Source: JBBDSV01 sp040904785
GTDB taxonomy: Bacteria; Actinomycetota; Nitriliruptoria; Nitriliruptorales; Nitriliruptoraceae
Assembly: GCA_040904785.1 (NCBI GenBank)
Contig: JBBDSV010000057.1
Location: 1-33,780 of the forward strand
DNA length: 33,780 nt
Direction of reading: 5' to 3'
Of the stretch, positions 24,285 through 31,418 are shown piece after piece. Below the pieces are notes generated by a model that was not told the DNA's origin, made no database searches, and saw only the letters and a list, made by a program, of their open reading frames with translations. Position numbers and translations under genes: made by a program. Positions within the stretch are counted from its first letter, which is position 1. Every line of letters starts with the position of its first letter.

Positions 24285-25457
24285 ATGGCGACCGCACCCC
24301 TCGAAGCGGTGCGGATGCGTGCGGTGACGCGCGTCGTGGCGCTCTTCGGTGGCGGCGTCGCACTCGTGCTGGGTTCGTGGACAGGGCTCGCGCGCGCCGG
24401 CATGACGCCGGGTCACGTCCTGGCGGGTGCGCATGGCCCAATGATGGCCTTCGGGTTTCTCGGCACCGTGATCGCGCTCGAACGGGCTGTCGGAGCGCGG
24501 TTGCGTGGTGGCGCGCTCGCGCCCGTAGCGTCGGCCAGCGGGGTGTTGTGGCTGGCCGGCGGCGGTGCCGTCGTCGTTGCCGGGGCGCTGTTCACCGTGG
24601 CGGGCGCGACCGTGACCAGCATCGCGGTGAGACTCTGGCGATCACACACGACCGTTGACGGTGTCGTGATGATCACGGGCGCCGTCGCGTGGACCATTGC
24701 CGCGGCGCTCTGGACACGTGGCGCGAGTCCGGTGCGTCTCGCGCCCGTGCTCGCCGCGTTCCTCGTGTTGACCATCGTCGCCGAGCGACTCGAGTTGTCC
24801 CGTTTGCGCCAGCCGTCGGCGGCCGCGGTCACGCGTTTCGTCGTCCTGCTCACCGTCTTCACCGTCGGTGTCGCGCTGACCTTCGTCGCGCGGCGTGTGG
24901 GGCTCGCGGTGGCCGGAGGGGGCCTGCTCGCGCTGACGGTCTGGCTGGTCCGATTTGATATCGCGCGCGTGACCATCCGGCGAGCCGGCCTGCCGCGCTT
25001 CGCGGCGAGCGCGATGCTCGCGGCCTACGGATGGTCAGCCATCACGGGAATCCTGTGGGTCACGCTTGCCATGGCGCCAACGCGCCCGCTGCTCCACGAT
25101 GCGGCGATGCACGCGCTGTTCCTCGGCTTCGTGGTGTCGATGGTGTTCGGCCACGCACCGATCGTCCTGCCGGCGGTCTTCCGCATCCCTCCGCCGTCAC
25201 CGGTCCTCGCGTGGTTGGCCCTTGCGGTGCTGCACACGAGTGTCGCCGCACGCATCGTCGTCGATCTGGCCGGGTCGACATTCGGGCGCGGCATCGCCAC
25301 GATCGGCAACGTCAGCGCGATCGTGGTGTTCATGCTCGCAATCGTCGGGAGCACCGCATTGACGCACGTGCGCGTGCGCCGGGCGGGCGGCACATCGACC
25401 CGACGCATGGGAACGTCGAGGGCAACGAACCGGCGGGCCGACCCCGTGAAACCGTGA
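24285..25457 (+). CDS. NnrS-like multi-span membrane protein
   Basis: This 390-residue integral membrane protein has about 12 hydrophobic spans and a basic C-terminal tail. Conserved-looking histidines lie in GHVLAGAHGPMMAFGFLGT near the second span and in HDAAMHALFLGFVVSMVFGHAP near residue 280. The repeated His-in-helix pattern and the overall layout resemble the NnrS family, haem- and copper-containing proteins linked to nitric-oxide tolerance, and more distantly haem-copper oxidase subunit I. The DUF2249 neighbour supports this reading. Sequence divergence means the family call is provisional. It probably begins an operon with the cupin and NuoF-like genes, with 22 bases to the next start. 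Confidence 0.55.
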   Translation: MATAPLEAVRMRAVTRVVALFGGGVALVLGSWTGLARAGMTPGHVLAGAHGPMMAFGFLGTVIALERAVGARLRGGALAPVASASGVLWLAGGGAVVVAGALFTVAGATVTSIAVRLWRSHTTVDGVVMITGAVAWTIAAALWTRGASPVRLAPVLAAFLVLTIVAERLELSRLRQPSAAAVTRFVVLLTVFTVGVALTFVARRVGLAVAGGGLLALTVWLVRFDIARVTIRRAGLPRFAASAMLAAYGWSAITGILWVTLAMAPTRPLLHDAAMHALFLGFVVSMVFGHAPIVLPAVFRIPPPSPVLAWLALAVLHTSVAARIVVDLAGSTFGRGIATIGNVSAIVVFMLAIVGSTALTHVRVRRAGGTSTRRMGTSRATNRRADPVKP

Positions 25458-25479
25458 ATCTGACCAGGAGGTCGCACGA

Positions 25480-25884
25480 ATGACTACGAGTCGACAATCG
25501 CCACGACGGGCGCCGGACGGATCGAGCGGGCCGACAGACCTCCGCGTCGCCGCCGACGACCTGCTCGCCGAAGCGAAGGGCCTGCGCGCCGGGCGATCCG
25601 CGCGCACGCTCACCCCAGGCGCGGGTGCGCCACTCAAGCAGACACTGCTGGCGTTGACCTCCGGCAGCCGATTGCAGGAACACGTCGCGCCGGGTCCGAC
25701 GACGTTGCTCGGTGTCCGCGGCACGTGCATCCTGCGTGACGGCGACGGAGCGGTCACCGTGCTCGATGGTGTCTGGACGCCGGTGCCAACAGGGCCCCAC
25801 GAACTCGAGGCGGTCACCGACACGGTCGTGCTGCTCACGGTGGCGACAAGCAGCGACAGGGAAGGCGGCTCACCCGATGGATGA
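25480..25884 (+). CDS. Small cupin-fold protein
   Basis: This 134-residue protein has a hydrophilic N-terminus of about 40 residues, then a single cupin-like beta barrel. Strand motifs such as LKQTLLALTSGSRLQEH, VRGTCILRDGDGAVTV and PTGPHELEAVTDTVVLLTV follow the cupin order. The usual metal-binding cluster is reduced: EH in the first motif and H in the second are visible, so metal binding is possible but not certain. A very strong AGGAGGT precedes the ATG at 25480. Its stop overlaps the NuoF-like start by 8 bases, implying coupled expression. It may act as a sensor or accessory factor of the flavoprotein; no enzymatic function can be assigned. Confidence 0.65.
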   Translation: MTTSRQSPRRAPDGSSGPTDLRVAADDLLAEAKGLRAGRSARTLTPGAGAPLKQTLLALTSGSRLQEHVAPGPTTLLGVRGTCILRDGDGAVTVLDGVWTPVPTGPHELEAVTDTVVLLTVATSSDREGGSPDG

Positions 25885-27235
25885 CGCGAACGCCCTGACG
25901 GGCACGTACGGGTGGTTGCTGCCCCAACGGCCCGTGACGAGCCTCGAGGCGTACATCGACGGTGGCGGTGGCCGTGCGTGGGACCGTGCGCGGAACACGG
26001 AGCCCGACGAGATCATCGTGACCGTTGCCGACGCGGGACTCCGTGGCCGTGGCGGCGGGGGATTCCCGACCGGCGACAAGTGGCGATCGGTCCGTGACGC
26101 GTCGGAGGAGACGGCAAGCGCGCCCCACCTCGTGATCAATGGGGCCGAAGGTGAACCGGGGACGGCCAAGGATCGGTTGCTGCTCGGGAACAATCCCTTC
26201 CAGGTGCTCGAAGGGGCCCTCGTCGCACGTCACGCCGTCGGCGCGGACACCGTGCACATCGGCGTCAAAGCCGCCTCCGGGCTCGCGCCGTCACTGCGAC
26301 AAGCGGTCGACGAAATCGTCGCCGCGGGGTGGTCGCAGCCCGACAGCATCGAGGTCGTCGACGGGCCCGATGAGTATCTGTTCGGTGAGGAGACTGCACT
26401 GCTCGAGGTGCTCGAGGGCAACCTGCCGTTGCCTCGGTGGCTACCGCCCTATCAGCAGGGCCTGCATCGTTCGACCGGCCAGCAGCACCCAACGGTCGTC
26501 AACAACGTCGAAACGCTGGCCAATGTGCCGGTGATCCTCACTCGCGGCGTCGACGGCTACCGGGCCGTCGGCACTGCGGACTCGCCGGGGACGATCCTGT
26601 GCACCGTCATCGGCGATGTCGCCGCACCCGGCGTGTATGAGCTGCCGATGGGCACACCCTTGCGGCAGCTTCTCGTCGATGTCGCGGGAGCACGCGACGT
26701 GAAGCTCGTGTGCAACGGCGCGGCGTCACCCGTGCTCGGCAGCGATGAACTCGATGTGCCGTTGACCTACGAAGATCTTCGTGCGGCTGGGTCGGCGCTC
26801 GGTTCCGCCGGGTTCATCGTCTATAACGACCGGCACTGTGCGGTGCGTATCGCGATCACGCTGTCCCATTTCCTCGCGATCGAATCGTGCGGCCAGTGCA
26901 CCGCGTGCAAGCTCGGCTGTGCCGCGATCACCGACCTGCTCCGCACGCTCGACGATGGCGCGGCGACACGTGCGACGCTGGTGGCCCTGACAGACCGTCT
27001 GCCCGGGATCACCGATCAGGTCCGTTGCGCCCTGCCGAACGGTGAGCAGTTACTCGTCGGCAGCATGCTCGAGCGGTTCGCCGACGAATTCGCCGCGCAT
27101 CTCGAGCACCCGTGCCCGTCGTCGCTCGTTGAACCCGTTCCCAAGATCGTCGCGCTCGACGACACGACCGGGGAAGTGCGCCTCGACACCGAATACCACC
27201 GCAAGCGGGCGGACTGGAGCTACGCACCCGCGTGA
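25877..27235 (+). CDS. Stand-alone NuoF-like NADH/FMN/4Fe-4S oxidoreductase
   Basis: The 452-residue protein has the complex I 51-kDa layout: an NADH/FMN-binding domain, SLBB domain and 4Fe-4S helical domain. Motifs are GLRGRGGGGFPTGDKW, VINGAEGEPGTAKDR, EYLFGEETALLEVLEGN and VVNNVETLANVP. Cluster ligands are Cys338, Cys341 and Cys344 in ESCGQCTACKLGC plus Cys384 (DQVRC). It differs from NuoF where NADE becomes NGAE and the YxCGEETA cysteine is Phe. No NuoE, NuoG, HoxF-partner or formate dehydrogenase gene is nearby, so it probably serves as the diaphorase of another system. It overlaps the cupin gene and lies downstream of the NnrS-like gene. Which acceptor it reduces is unknown. Confidence 0.8.
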   Translation: MDDANALTGTYGWLLPQRPVTSLEAYIDGGGGRAWDRARNTEPDEIIVTVADAGLRGRGGGGFPTGDKWRSVRDASEETASAPHLVINGAEGEPGTAKDRLLLGNNPFQVLEGALVARHAVGADTVHIGVKAASGLAPSLRQAVDEIVAAGWSQPDSIEVVDGPDEYLFGEETALLEVLEGNLPLPRWLPPYQQGLHRSTGQQHPTVVNNVETLANVPVILTRGVDGYRAVGTADSPGTILCTVIGDVAAPGVYELPMGTPLRQLLVDVAGARDVKLVCNGAASPVLGSDELDVPLTYEDLRAAGSALGSAGFIVYNDRHCAVRIAITLSHFLAIESCGQCTACKLGCAAITDLLRTLDDGAATRATLVALTDRLPGITDQVRCALPNGEQLLVGSMLERFADEFAAHLEHPCPSSLVEPVPKIVALDDTTGEVRLDTEYHRKRADWSYAPA

Positions 27236-27271
27236 CCGCAGACCGCACCGTGCGAAGAAAACCAGAAACTC

Positions 27272-27296
27272 GGGAGGAAAACTCCCCAGCTAGGGT
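27272..27296 (+). promoter_or_regulatory. Inverted repeat and leaderless -10 of the SufR/ArsR-like gene
   Basis: GGGAG-GAAAA-CTCCC (27272-27286) is a perfect inverted repeat five bases before TAGGGT (27291-27296). The ATG follows after six bases at 27303, a leaderless arrangement. The repeat covers the expected -35 region and is a good candidate for autoregulation. Confidence 0.4.
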
Positions 27297-27302
27297 GTGT
27301 GC

Positions 27303-27998
27303 ATGCGACCGCTCGATTCCGTGCCTTCGTCCGCTGCGCGCCATCGTGCGCTCGCAAGCCCGGTGCGCGTGCACGTCGTCGACGCGTTGCGCGCGACGCC
27401 GGACCAGGATGCGACGCAACTCGCGGACCGTCTCGGCCTCCACGCCAACACGGTGCGCACGCATCTTCGGGTCCTCGAGGAGGCTGGGCTGGTCGTCGGC
27501 TCGGCCGAATCCCGCAGCCGGCCGGGTCGCCCGAGGCTGCTCTACCGTTTGACCGACGAGGCCACCGGCGAGTCCGGCGGAAGCTATGTGTTCCTGGCGA
27601 CGGTGCTTGCCGGCGTCATCGACACGTCGACGCACGATGCGCGCAGTGTTGCCGAGGAGGCCGGGCGGGCGTGGGGCGCCCATGTGACCGATGCTCCCGC
27701 GCCGTTCACCCGCATCAGCGTCGACGACGCGGTCGCGCGACTGCGCGATCTGCTCGCTGCACTCGGGTTCGCGCCCCAGCTCGTGGCTGCGGAGGATCGC
27801 CTGCAGTTCCGTCTCCATCGGTGTCCCTTCGTCGAGGTCGCACACGCACACCCGGACGTCGTCTGTGCCGTGCACCTCGGACTGATGCGTGGGGCGCTCG
27901 ACGCGCTCGGTGCCGACGTCGACGCAGAGACCCTGGAGCCGTGGGCCGAACCAGATGTCTGCGTGGCGACACTGCGGCCGCTGGCGGTTCCGGCGTGA
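27303..27998 (+). CDS. SufR/ArsR-type winged-helix regulator with conserved cysteines
   Basis: The 231-residue protein begins with a winged-helix domain (ASPVRVHVVDALRATP, then LADRLGLHANTVRTHLRVLE and GRPRLLYRLTDE). A C-terminal sensory domain has RLHRCPFVEVAHAHPDVVC, then VHLGLMRGALDALG, and a last cysteine in EPDVCVATL. The spaced cysteine/histidine set is shared with SufR-type (COG2345) regulators that bind an iron-sulfur cluster, so a redox, NO or Fe-S sensing role is likely but inferred. The ATG at 27303 is preferred because TAGGGT precedes it by six bases. It follows the NuoF-like gene and may control this cluster. Its stop overlaps a GTG of a short DUF488-like frame. Confidence 0.75.
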   Translation: MRPLDSVPSSAARHRALASPVRVHVVDALRATPDQDATQLADRLGLHANTVRTHLRVLEEAGLVVGSAESRSRPGRPRLLYRLTDEATGESGGSYVFLATVLAGVIDTSTHDARSVAEEAGRAWGAHVTDAPAPFTRISVDDAVARLRDLLAALGFAPQLVAAEDRLQFRLHRCPFVEVAHAHPDVVCAVHLGLMRGALDALGADVDAETLEPWAEPDVCVATLRPLAVPA

Positions 27999-28123
27999 CA
28001 CGTGCTGGCGGCGACGGGATCCCGCCGTCGCAGGCCGGGCCGTACGTGGTGCGCCGTGTCTACGACGAGGCGACTGCCGAGGACGGGCATCGCTTGCACA
28101 CCAAATGTCTTGCGGAGCAGTGA
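27995..28123 (+). pseudogene. Short DUF488-like remnant (42 codons)
   Basis: A GTG overlaps the regulator's stop (GTGA) and opens a 42-residue frame. Its middle, VVRRVYDEATAEDGHRL, resembles the N-terminal RVYDPPSPEDGxRVLVDR segment of DUF488 proteins. It then stops where DUF488 would continue with WPRG. It looks like the start of a truncated gene, or a small protein derived from one. The match is short, so this call is tentative. Confidence 0.35.
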
Positions 28124-28187
28124 GCCTCGTCTCCGACCGAAGCGGTGTACGCGTCAGCGTCGCCCCGTGCAGCAAGGACACACCATC

Positions 28188-28595
28188 ATGACCCAGGGAT
28201 CAACCCCTCGGCTGCGACCACTGATCCGCGGGGTGCAGGGCCGATGTCCGCACTGCGGCGGACGCGGCATCTTCCGTGGCATCGCGAACCTCGAGGATGC
28301 CTGTCCCTCGTGCGGTTTCTCGTTCGTTCGTGAGGACGGCTACTGGGTCGGCGCGATGACGGTGAACACGGCGATCATCCTCGTCGTGTTCGGCGCGTGG
28401 TTCGTCGGTGGCATGGTGGTGACGTGGCCTGCCGTGCCGTGGACGGGCTTGCTCGTCGGGGGGATCGTCGTCAACAGCATCATTCCCTTCCTGCTCTACG
28501 GGTGGTCGAAGGCGATCTGGGTAGGACTCGATCTCACGTTCAATCCGGCGCGTGCGCACGAGTTCCGTCCCGCCGATCCCGACGCCACCAGCTGA
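28188..28595 (+). CDS. DUF983 zinc-ribbon membrane protein
   Basis: This 135-residue protein has an N-terminal zinc ribbon, GRCPHCGGRGIFRG and DACPSCGFSF, typical of DUF983. It is followed by two transmembrane helices (NTAIILVVFGAWFVGGMVV and GLLVGGIVVNSIIPFLLYG). Family members are small inner-membrane proteins of unknown function, sometimes found near cytochrome oxidase assembly genes. The ATG at 28188 is placed so the ribbon begins soon after; AAGGA lies 10 bases upstream. It follows the regulator by about 190 bases that include the DUF488-like remnant. Confidence 0.85.
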   Translation: MTQGSTPRLRPLIRGVQGRCPHCGGRGIFRGIANLEDACPSCGFSFVREDGYWVGAMTVNTAIILVVFGAWFVGGMVVTWPAVPWTGLLVGGIVVNSIIPFLLYGWSKAIWVGLDLTFNPARAHEFRPADPDATS

Positions 28596-28697
28596 TCCGT
28601 CGCTGGACTGCGCTGCCGCAACGTGCAACCCGGGCGCCGACCGAGGCGTCCAAACCATGGCCGGCGCGAACGACGCCGGAAGTCACGAGTGCACATC

Positions 28698-29759
28698 ATG
28701 CGGTCCTGGAGTCAATGGTTCGCGACACTGCTCGCGATGGCGACCGTCACGGGAATCCTCGGATCCTTCGCCGCCGACGCGGGCTCGGGCGTCGAGCGTC
28801 CCACTGATGGTCGATCCGACGACGTCGGGGACACCCCGTCGGCGCCCGCTGCGCCCGACCAGGTCGTCGACTGGCACGGGGGCGCCACACTTGAGCTTCC
28901 CAACGGCTGGCAGGTGGCTGGCTGCGACGGAGACGCGCCGCTGCTCTGCGTGACCGATGCCGACCGGCATGTCGGCACGGTCGAGATCGACCGGTGGCCG
29001 GTGGATGCGAGGGAGTCGGCGCCGGCCGCGCTCCGTACCCACGTCGACGAGTTCCTCGCCGGCATGCGTGCAGACCGCGCCCTCGGCTGCCCCGACGCCA
29101 CGTTCACGGCCACCGAAGTGCGTGACATCACGTTCGCCTCACGCCCGGGACTGCGTGCCGGATTCCGACTCGAACGCGATGGGGTGGAGATCGAGCGGCA
29201 CGTCCTGTTCTGGATGGACGACACGGATGGCCGGTGGGTCGTCACCGCCGGCGCGTACGCCGATGACGCGTGCATGGAGCGGCTCGGCGAGTTCACGCCA
29301 CAGGACCTGGCGGCGTTCGAACCACATCTCGAGGCGATCGTTGCGCAATCGCCGCTGCCCGCACTTGATGAGCCTGGCCCGTCACCGGCAGGAGAACCGG
29401 AGACGAGCGGCCGGTTCGTTGCGCTCGACAGCGCCACCGGCGTGCTCACACTCGACCGTGTCGAGGTGCTCTCCGGCGATGAGGCGCGGGACGCCGCACG
29501 GATCGATGGCGAGATCGGGCTCGAAGATGATCTGCCCAATGACGTCTACGTCCGCGACCTCGGCGAACGTGTCGAGCTCGACATCCGTGGCGCCGCGATC
29601 ACGCTCGTTGATTGTCGCGCCGGCTGCGAGGAGGTCGACGTTCCGGTGGCGGCGCTGCTCGACGGATCCGTGCAGCCGTTCAACGGGTCGGCCGCCGTCT
29701 TCGCGTTCGAGGTCGTCGATGGGACGGTTGTCGCATTGCGCGAGATCTATCTGCCCTGA
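28698..29759 (+). CDS. Secreted protein of unknown function (353 residues)
   Basis: The protein starts with a signal peptide (WFATLLAMATVTGILGSFAA), then an acidic Pro/Asp linker and two folded regions. The first (about 60-215) has beta-rich segments such as ATLELPNGWQVAGCDGDAP and contains four of the mature cysteines. The second (about 240-353) has LDSATGVLTLDRVEVLSGDEA and a CRAGC pair. The even number of cysteines suggests disulfides outside the cell. No domain is recognised. The ATG at 28698 is preceded by a weak GGAAG; a GTG at 28689 would add three residues. It lies downstream of DUF983 and directly upstream of the second serine tRNA. Confidence 0.65.
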   Translation: MRSWSQWFATLLAMATVTGILGSFAADAGSGVERPTDGRSDDVGDTPSAPAAPDQVVDWHGGATLELPNGWQVAGCDGDAPLLCVTDADRHVGTVEIDRWPVDARESAPAALRTHVDEFLAGMRADRALGCPDATFTATEVRDITFASRPGLRAGFRLERDGVEIERHVLFWMDDTDGRWVVTAGAYADDACMERLGEFTPQDLAAFEPHLEAIVAQSPLPALDEPGPSPAGEPETSGRFVALDSATGVLTLDRVEVLSGDEARDAARIDGEIGLEDDLPNDVYVRDLGERVELDIRGAAITLVDCRAGCEEVDVPVAALLDGSVQPFNGSAAVFAFEVVDGTVVALREIYLP

Positions 29760-29777
29760 CCGTGGCGCGCGGCGAGA

Positions 29778-29807
29778 TTGCCGCGGCGACCACCGGCTGC
29801 GTACGCT
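29778..29807 (+). promoter_or_regulatory. Promoter of tRNA-Ser(GGA)
   Basis: TTGCCG (29778-29783), an 18-base spacer and TACGCT (29802-29807) precede the tRNA by 12 bases. The elements and spacing match those of the other serine tRNA at 23504-23533. Confidence 0.5.
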
Positions 29808-29819
29808 TCCCGGGCTCTT

Positions 29820-29908
29820 GGAGGGTTCGCCTAGTCTGGCCTATGGCGCACGGCTGGAATCCGTGTTGAGTGGCAACACTCTCGGGGGTTCGAATCCCCC
29901 ACCCTCCG
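29820..29908 (+). tRNA. serX: tRNA-Ser(GGA)
   Basis: This is an 89-base class II tRNA. The acceptor GGAGGGT pairs with ACCCTCC, with discriminator G at 29908. Stem CACGG/CCGTG closes the loop CTGGAAT, giving anticodon GGA (reads UCC and UCU). A long variable arm (TTGAGTGGCAACACTC) and T arm GGGGG-TTCGAAT-CCCCC follow. The CCA is not encoded. The symbol letter is conventional and uncertain. Confidence 0.95.
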
Positions 29909-29953
29909 CCGAATCGCCTCGGGCCGCCATTCCGAGCGGGATACCCCCACGAT

Positions 29954-30003
29954 TTGACAGCGCCATACCGGATCGCTAAGTATCTTCGCATGAGCGAAGA
30001 TAC
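29954..30003 (+). promoter_or_regulatory. arsR-type promoter with operator palindrome over the start codon
   Basis: A consensus -35 TTGACA (29954-29959) and TAAGTA (29977-29982) are 17 bases apart, putting the transcription start at about the ATG (29990). A perfect 10-bp inverted repeat, GTATCTTCGC (29980-29989) and GCGAAGATAC (29994-30003), is centred on the ATG. This is the usual kind of operator for an autoregulated ArsR/SmtB sensor. Confidence 0.75.
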
Positions 30004-30382
30004 GAAGATATGCGCATTCGAGGTCGACAGCCCCTACGTCGAACTCGCCGTCGAGGTCTTCAGCCTGCTCGCGGACGCGACCCGCGTTCGCATCATCTTG
30101 GCGCTGCGTGACGGCGAGCAATCCGTCAGCGACCTCGCCGACCTGGTGGGCAAGTCACCGACGGCGGTGTCGCAACACCTCGCGAAGCTGCGCTGGGGCC
30201 GGATCGTGCACGCACGGCAAGACGGGACGCGCATGTACTACCGCCTGTCGAACGAACATGCCGCACGACTCGTCGTCGATGCCGTCTATCAGGCCGAGCA
30301 CTCGCTCGACGTCGAACCCGCGCACCACCGCGCTGGCCACCCTCGCGATGAGCCGTCAGATGTCGGCGGCGATGATGACTGA
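29990..30382 (+). CDS. ArsR/SmtB-family metal-sensing repressor
   Basis: This 130-residue winged-helix repressor has core ELAVEVFSLLADATRVRII and recognition helix KSPTAVSQHLAKLR, followed by the wing RQDGTRMYYRLSNEHAARL. Possible metal ligands are His90 and His104 in the last helix, Cys8, and a histidine-rich tail (AHHRAGH, about 111-117) like those of nickel/cobalt sensors NmtR and KmtR. That tail and the CDF exporter next door suggest Zn, Ni or Co. The ATG at 29990 lies within its own operator, and the mRNA is probably leaderless. Its 3' end overlaps the start of the CDF gene by about 11 bases, so regulator and transporter are co-expressed. Confidence 0.87.
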   Translation: MSEDTKICAFEVDSPYVELAVEVFSLLADATRVRIILALRDGEQSVSDLADLVGKSPTAVSQHLAKLRWGRIVHARQDGTRMYYRLSNEHAARLVVDAVYQAEHSLDVEPAHHRAGHPRDEPSDVGGDDD

Positions 30383-31379
30383 AAACGACGCGCACGATCC
30401 GACCTCGCCGGACGAGGGTCACCATCATGGCGCGTTGCGGCGCCTGCTCCATGAGATCCGGCCGCACGGCCACGATGCCGCCGAGGCGATCCTGACCGCC
30501 GAGCAGGCGAGTCGTGAAGGCATTCGCGCGGCGTGGATCAGCCTAGTCGGCATGGCCGCGACAGCGCTGGCACAACTCGTCATCGTGGCCGTCAGTGGCT
30601 CGATCGCGTTGCTCGCCGACACGGTGCACAACCTCGGCCATCTTGCGACGACGATCCCGCTGCTCATCGCGTTTCGGATTGGAACGCGCGAGCCGACCAA
30701 GCGCTACCCCTTCGGTTTTCGCAAGGCCGAGGATCTCGTCGGCCTGCTCATCGCCGGCGTCATCGCGCTTTCGGCCGGACTCATCATCTGGGAGTCAATC
30801 CGCGCGTTGCGGGATCCGCGTCCGATCGCGAATCTCGGGTGGGTGTTCGCCGCCGGGCTCGTCGGCGCTGCAGGAAACGAGCTGGTGGCCGTGTACCGCA
30901 TGCGCATCGGGCGAAGAATCGGCTCTGCCGCGCTCGTGGCCGAAGGCCAGCATGCGCGCGCCGACGGCCTGACGTCGATCGCCGTGGCAATCGGGGCCGT
31001 GGGCGTGTGGCTCGGGCTGCCACGCGCGGACGCGATCGTCGGCCTGCTCATCGCCGGCGCGATCGTGTGGATCCTGCTCGACTCCCTGCGCTCGGTCGTG
31101 CGCCGGCTGATGGACGGCATCGATCCGTCGATCGTCGAACACATCGCGTACGTCGCGTCCGACGTGCAAGGCGTGGCGTTCGTCGATGACGTCCGCGCCC
31201 GCTGGAGCGGCCATCGTTTGGAGGCGCAGCTGACCGTCGGCGTCGATGCGCGCCTCGACGTTGCTGACGCGCATCAGATAACGGTGCGCGTGCACGAGAT
31301 GCTCACCCGTTCCGTCGCGCACCTGGACGCCGTGACGATCCACCTGCATCCGTCACGCACATCGGCGCCACCGGTCTGA
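30372..31379 (+). CDS. Cation diffusion facilitator (CDF) metal exporter
   Basis: This is a six-span metal/proton antiporter that exports Zn, Co, Ni or similar ions from the cytoplasm. The 335-residue protein has a His-rich N-terminus (DEGHHHG), then SGSIALLADTVHNLGHLATT. In that segment the second helix carries Asp83, His86 and His90, so the site is HxxxH where many CDF proteins have HxxxD or DxxxD. The fifth-helix site HARADGLTS keeps HxxxD. YPFGFRKAEDL and the C-terminal cytoplasmic domain (FVDDVRARWSGHRLEAQL) are typical. Start ATG 30372 (or 30375) overlaps the regulator stop. Control by the ArsR-type sensor is inferred from layout and operator. Confidence 0.9.
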   Translation: MMTENDAHDPTSPDEGHHHGALRRLLHEIRPHGHDAAEAILTAEQASREGIRAAWISLVGMAATALAQLVIVAVSGSIALLADTVHNLGHLATTIPLLIAFRIGTREPTKRYPFGFRKAEDLVGLLIAGVIALSAGLIIWESIRALRDPRPIANLGWVFAAGLVGAAGNELVAVYRMRIGRRIGSAALVAEGQHARADGLTSIAVAIGAVGVWLGLPRADAIVGLLIAGAIVWILLDSLRSVVRRLMDGIDPSIVEHIAYVASDVQGVAFVDDVRARWSGHRLEAQLTVGVDARLDVADAHQITVRVHEMLTRSVAHLDAVTIHLHPSRTSAPPV

Positions 31380-31418
31380 ACACGTCACGGATGTGACCTG
31401 CTGGCACGCCGCGATCGT

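Noticed and set aside
31384..31397. GTCAC-GGAT-GTGAC hairpin between the CDF and MFS genes as a bidirectional terminator
   Set aside because: A 5-bp stem without a T run is not enough support for a separate feature.
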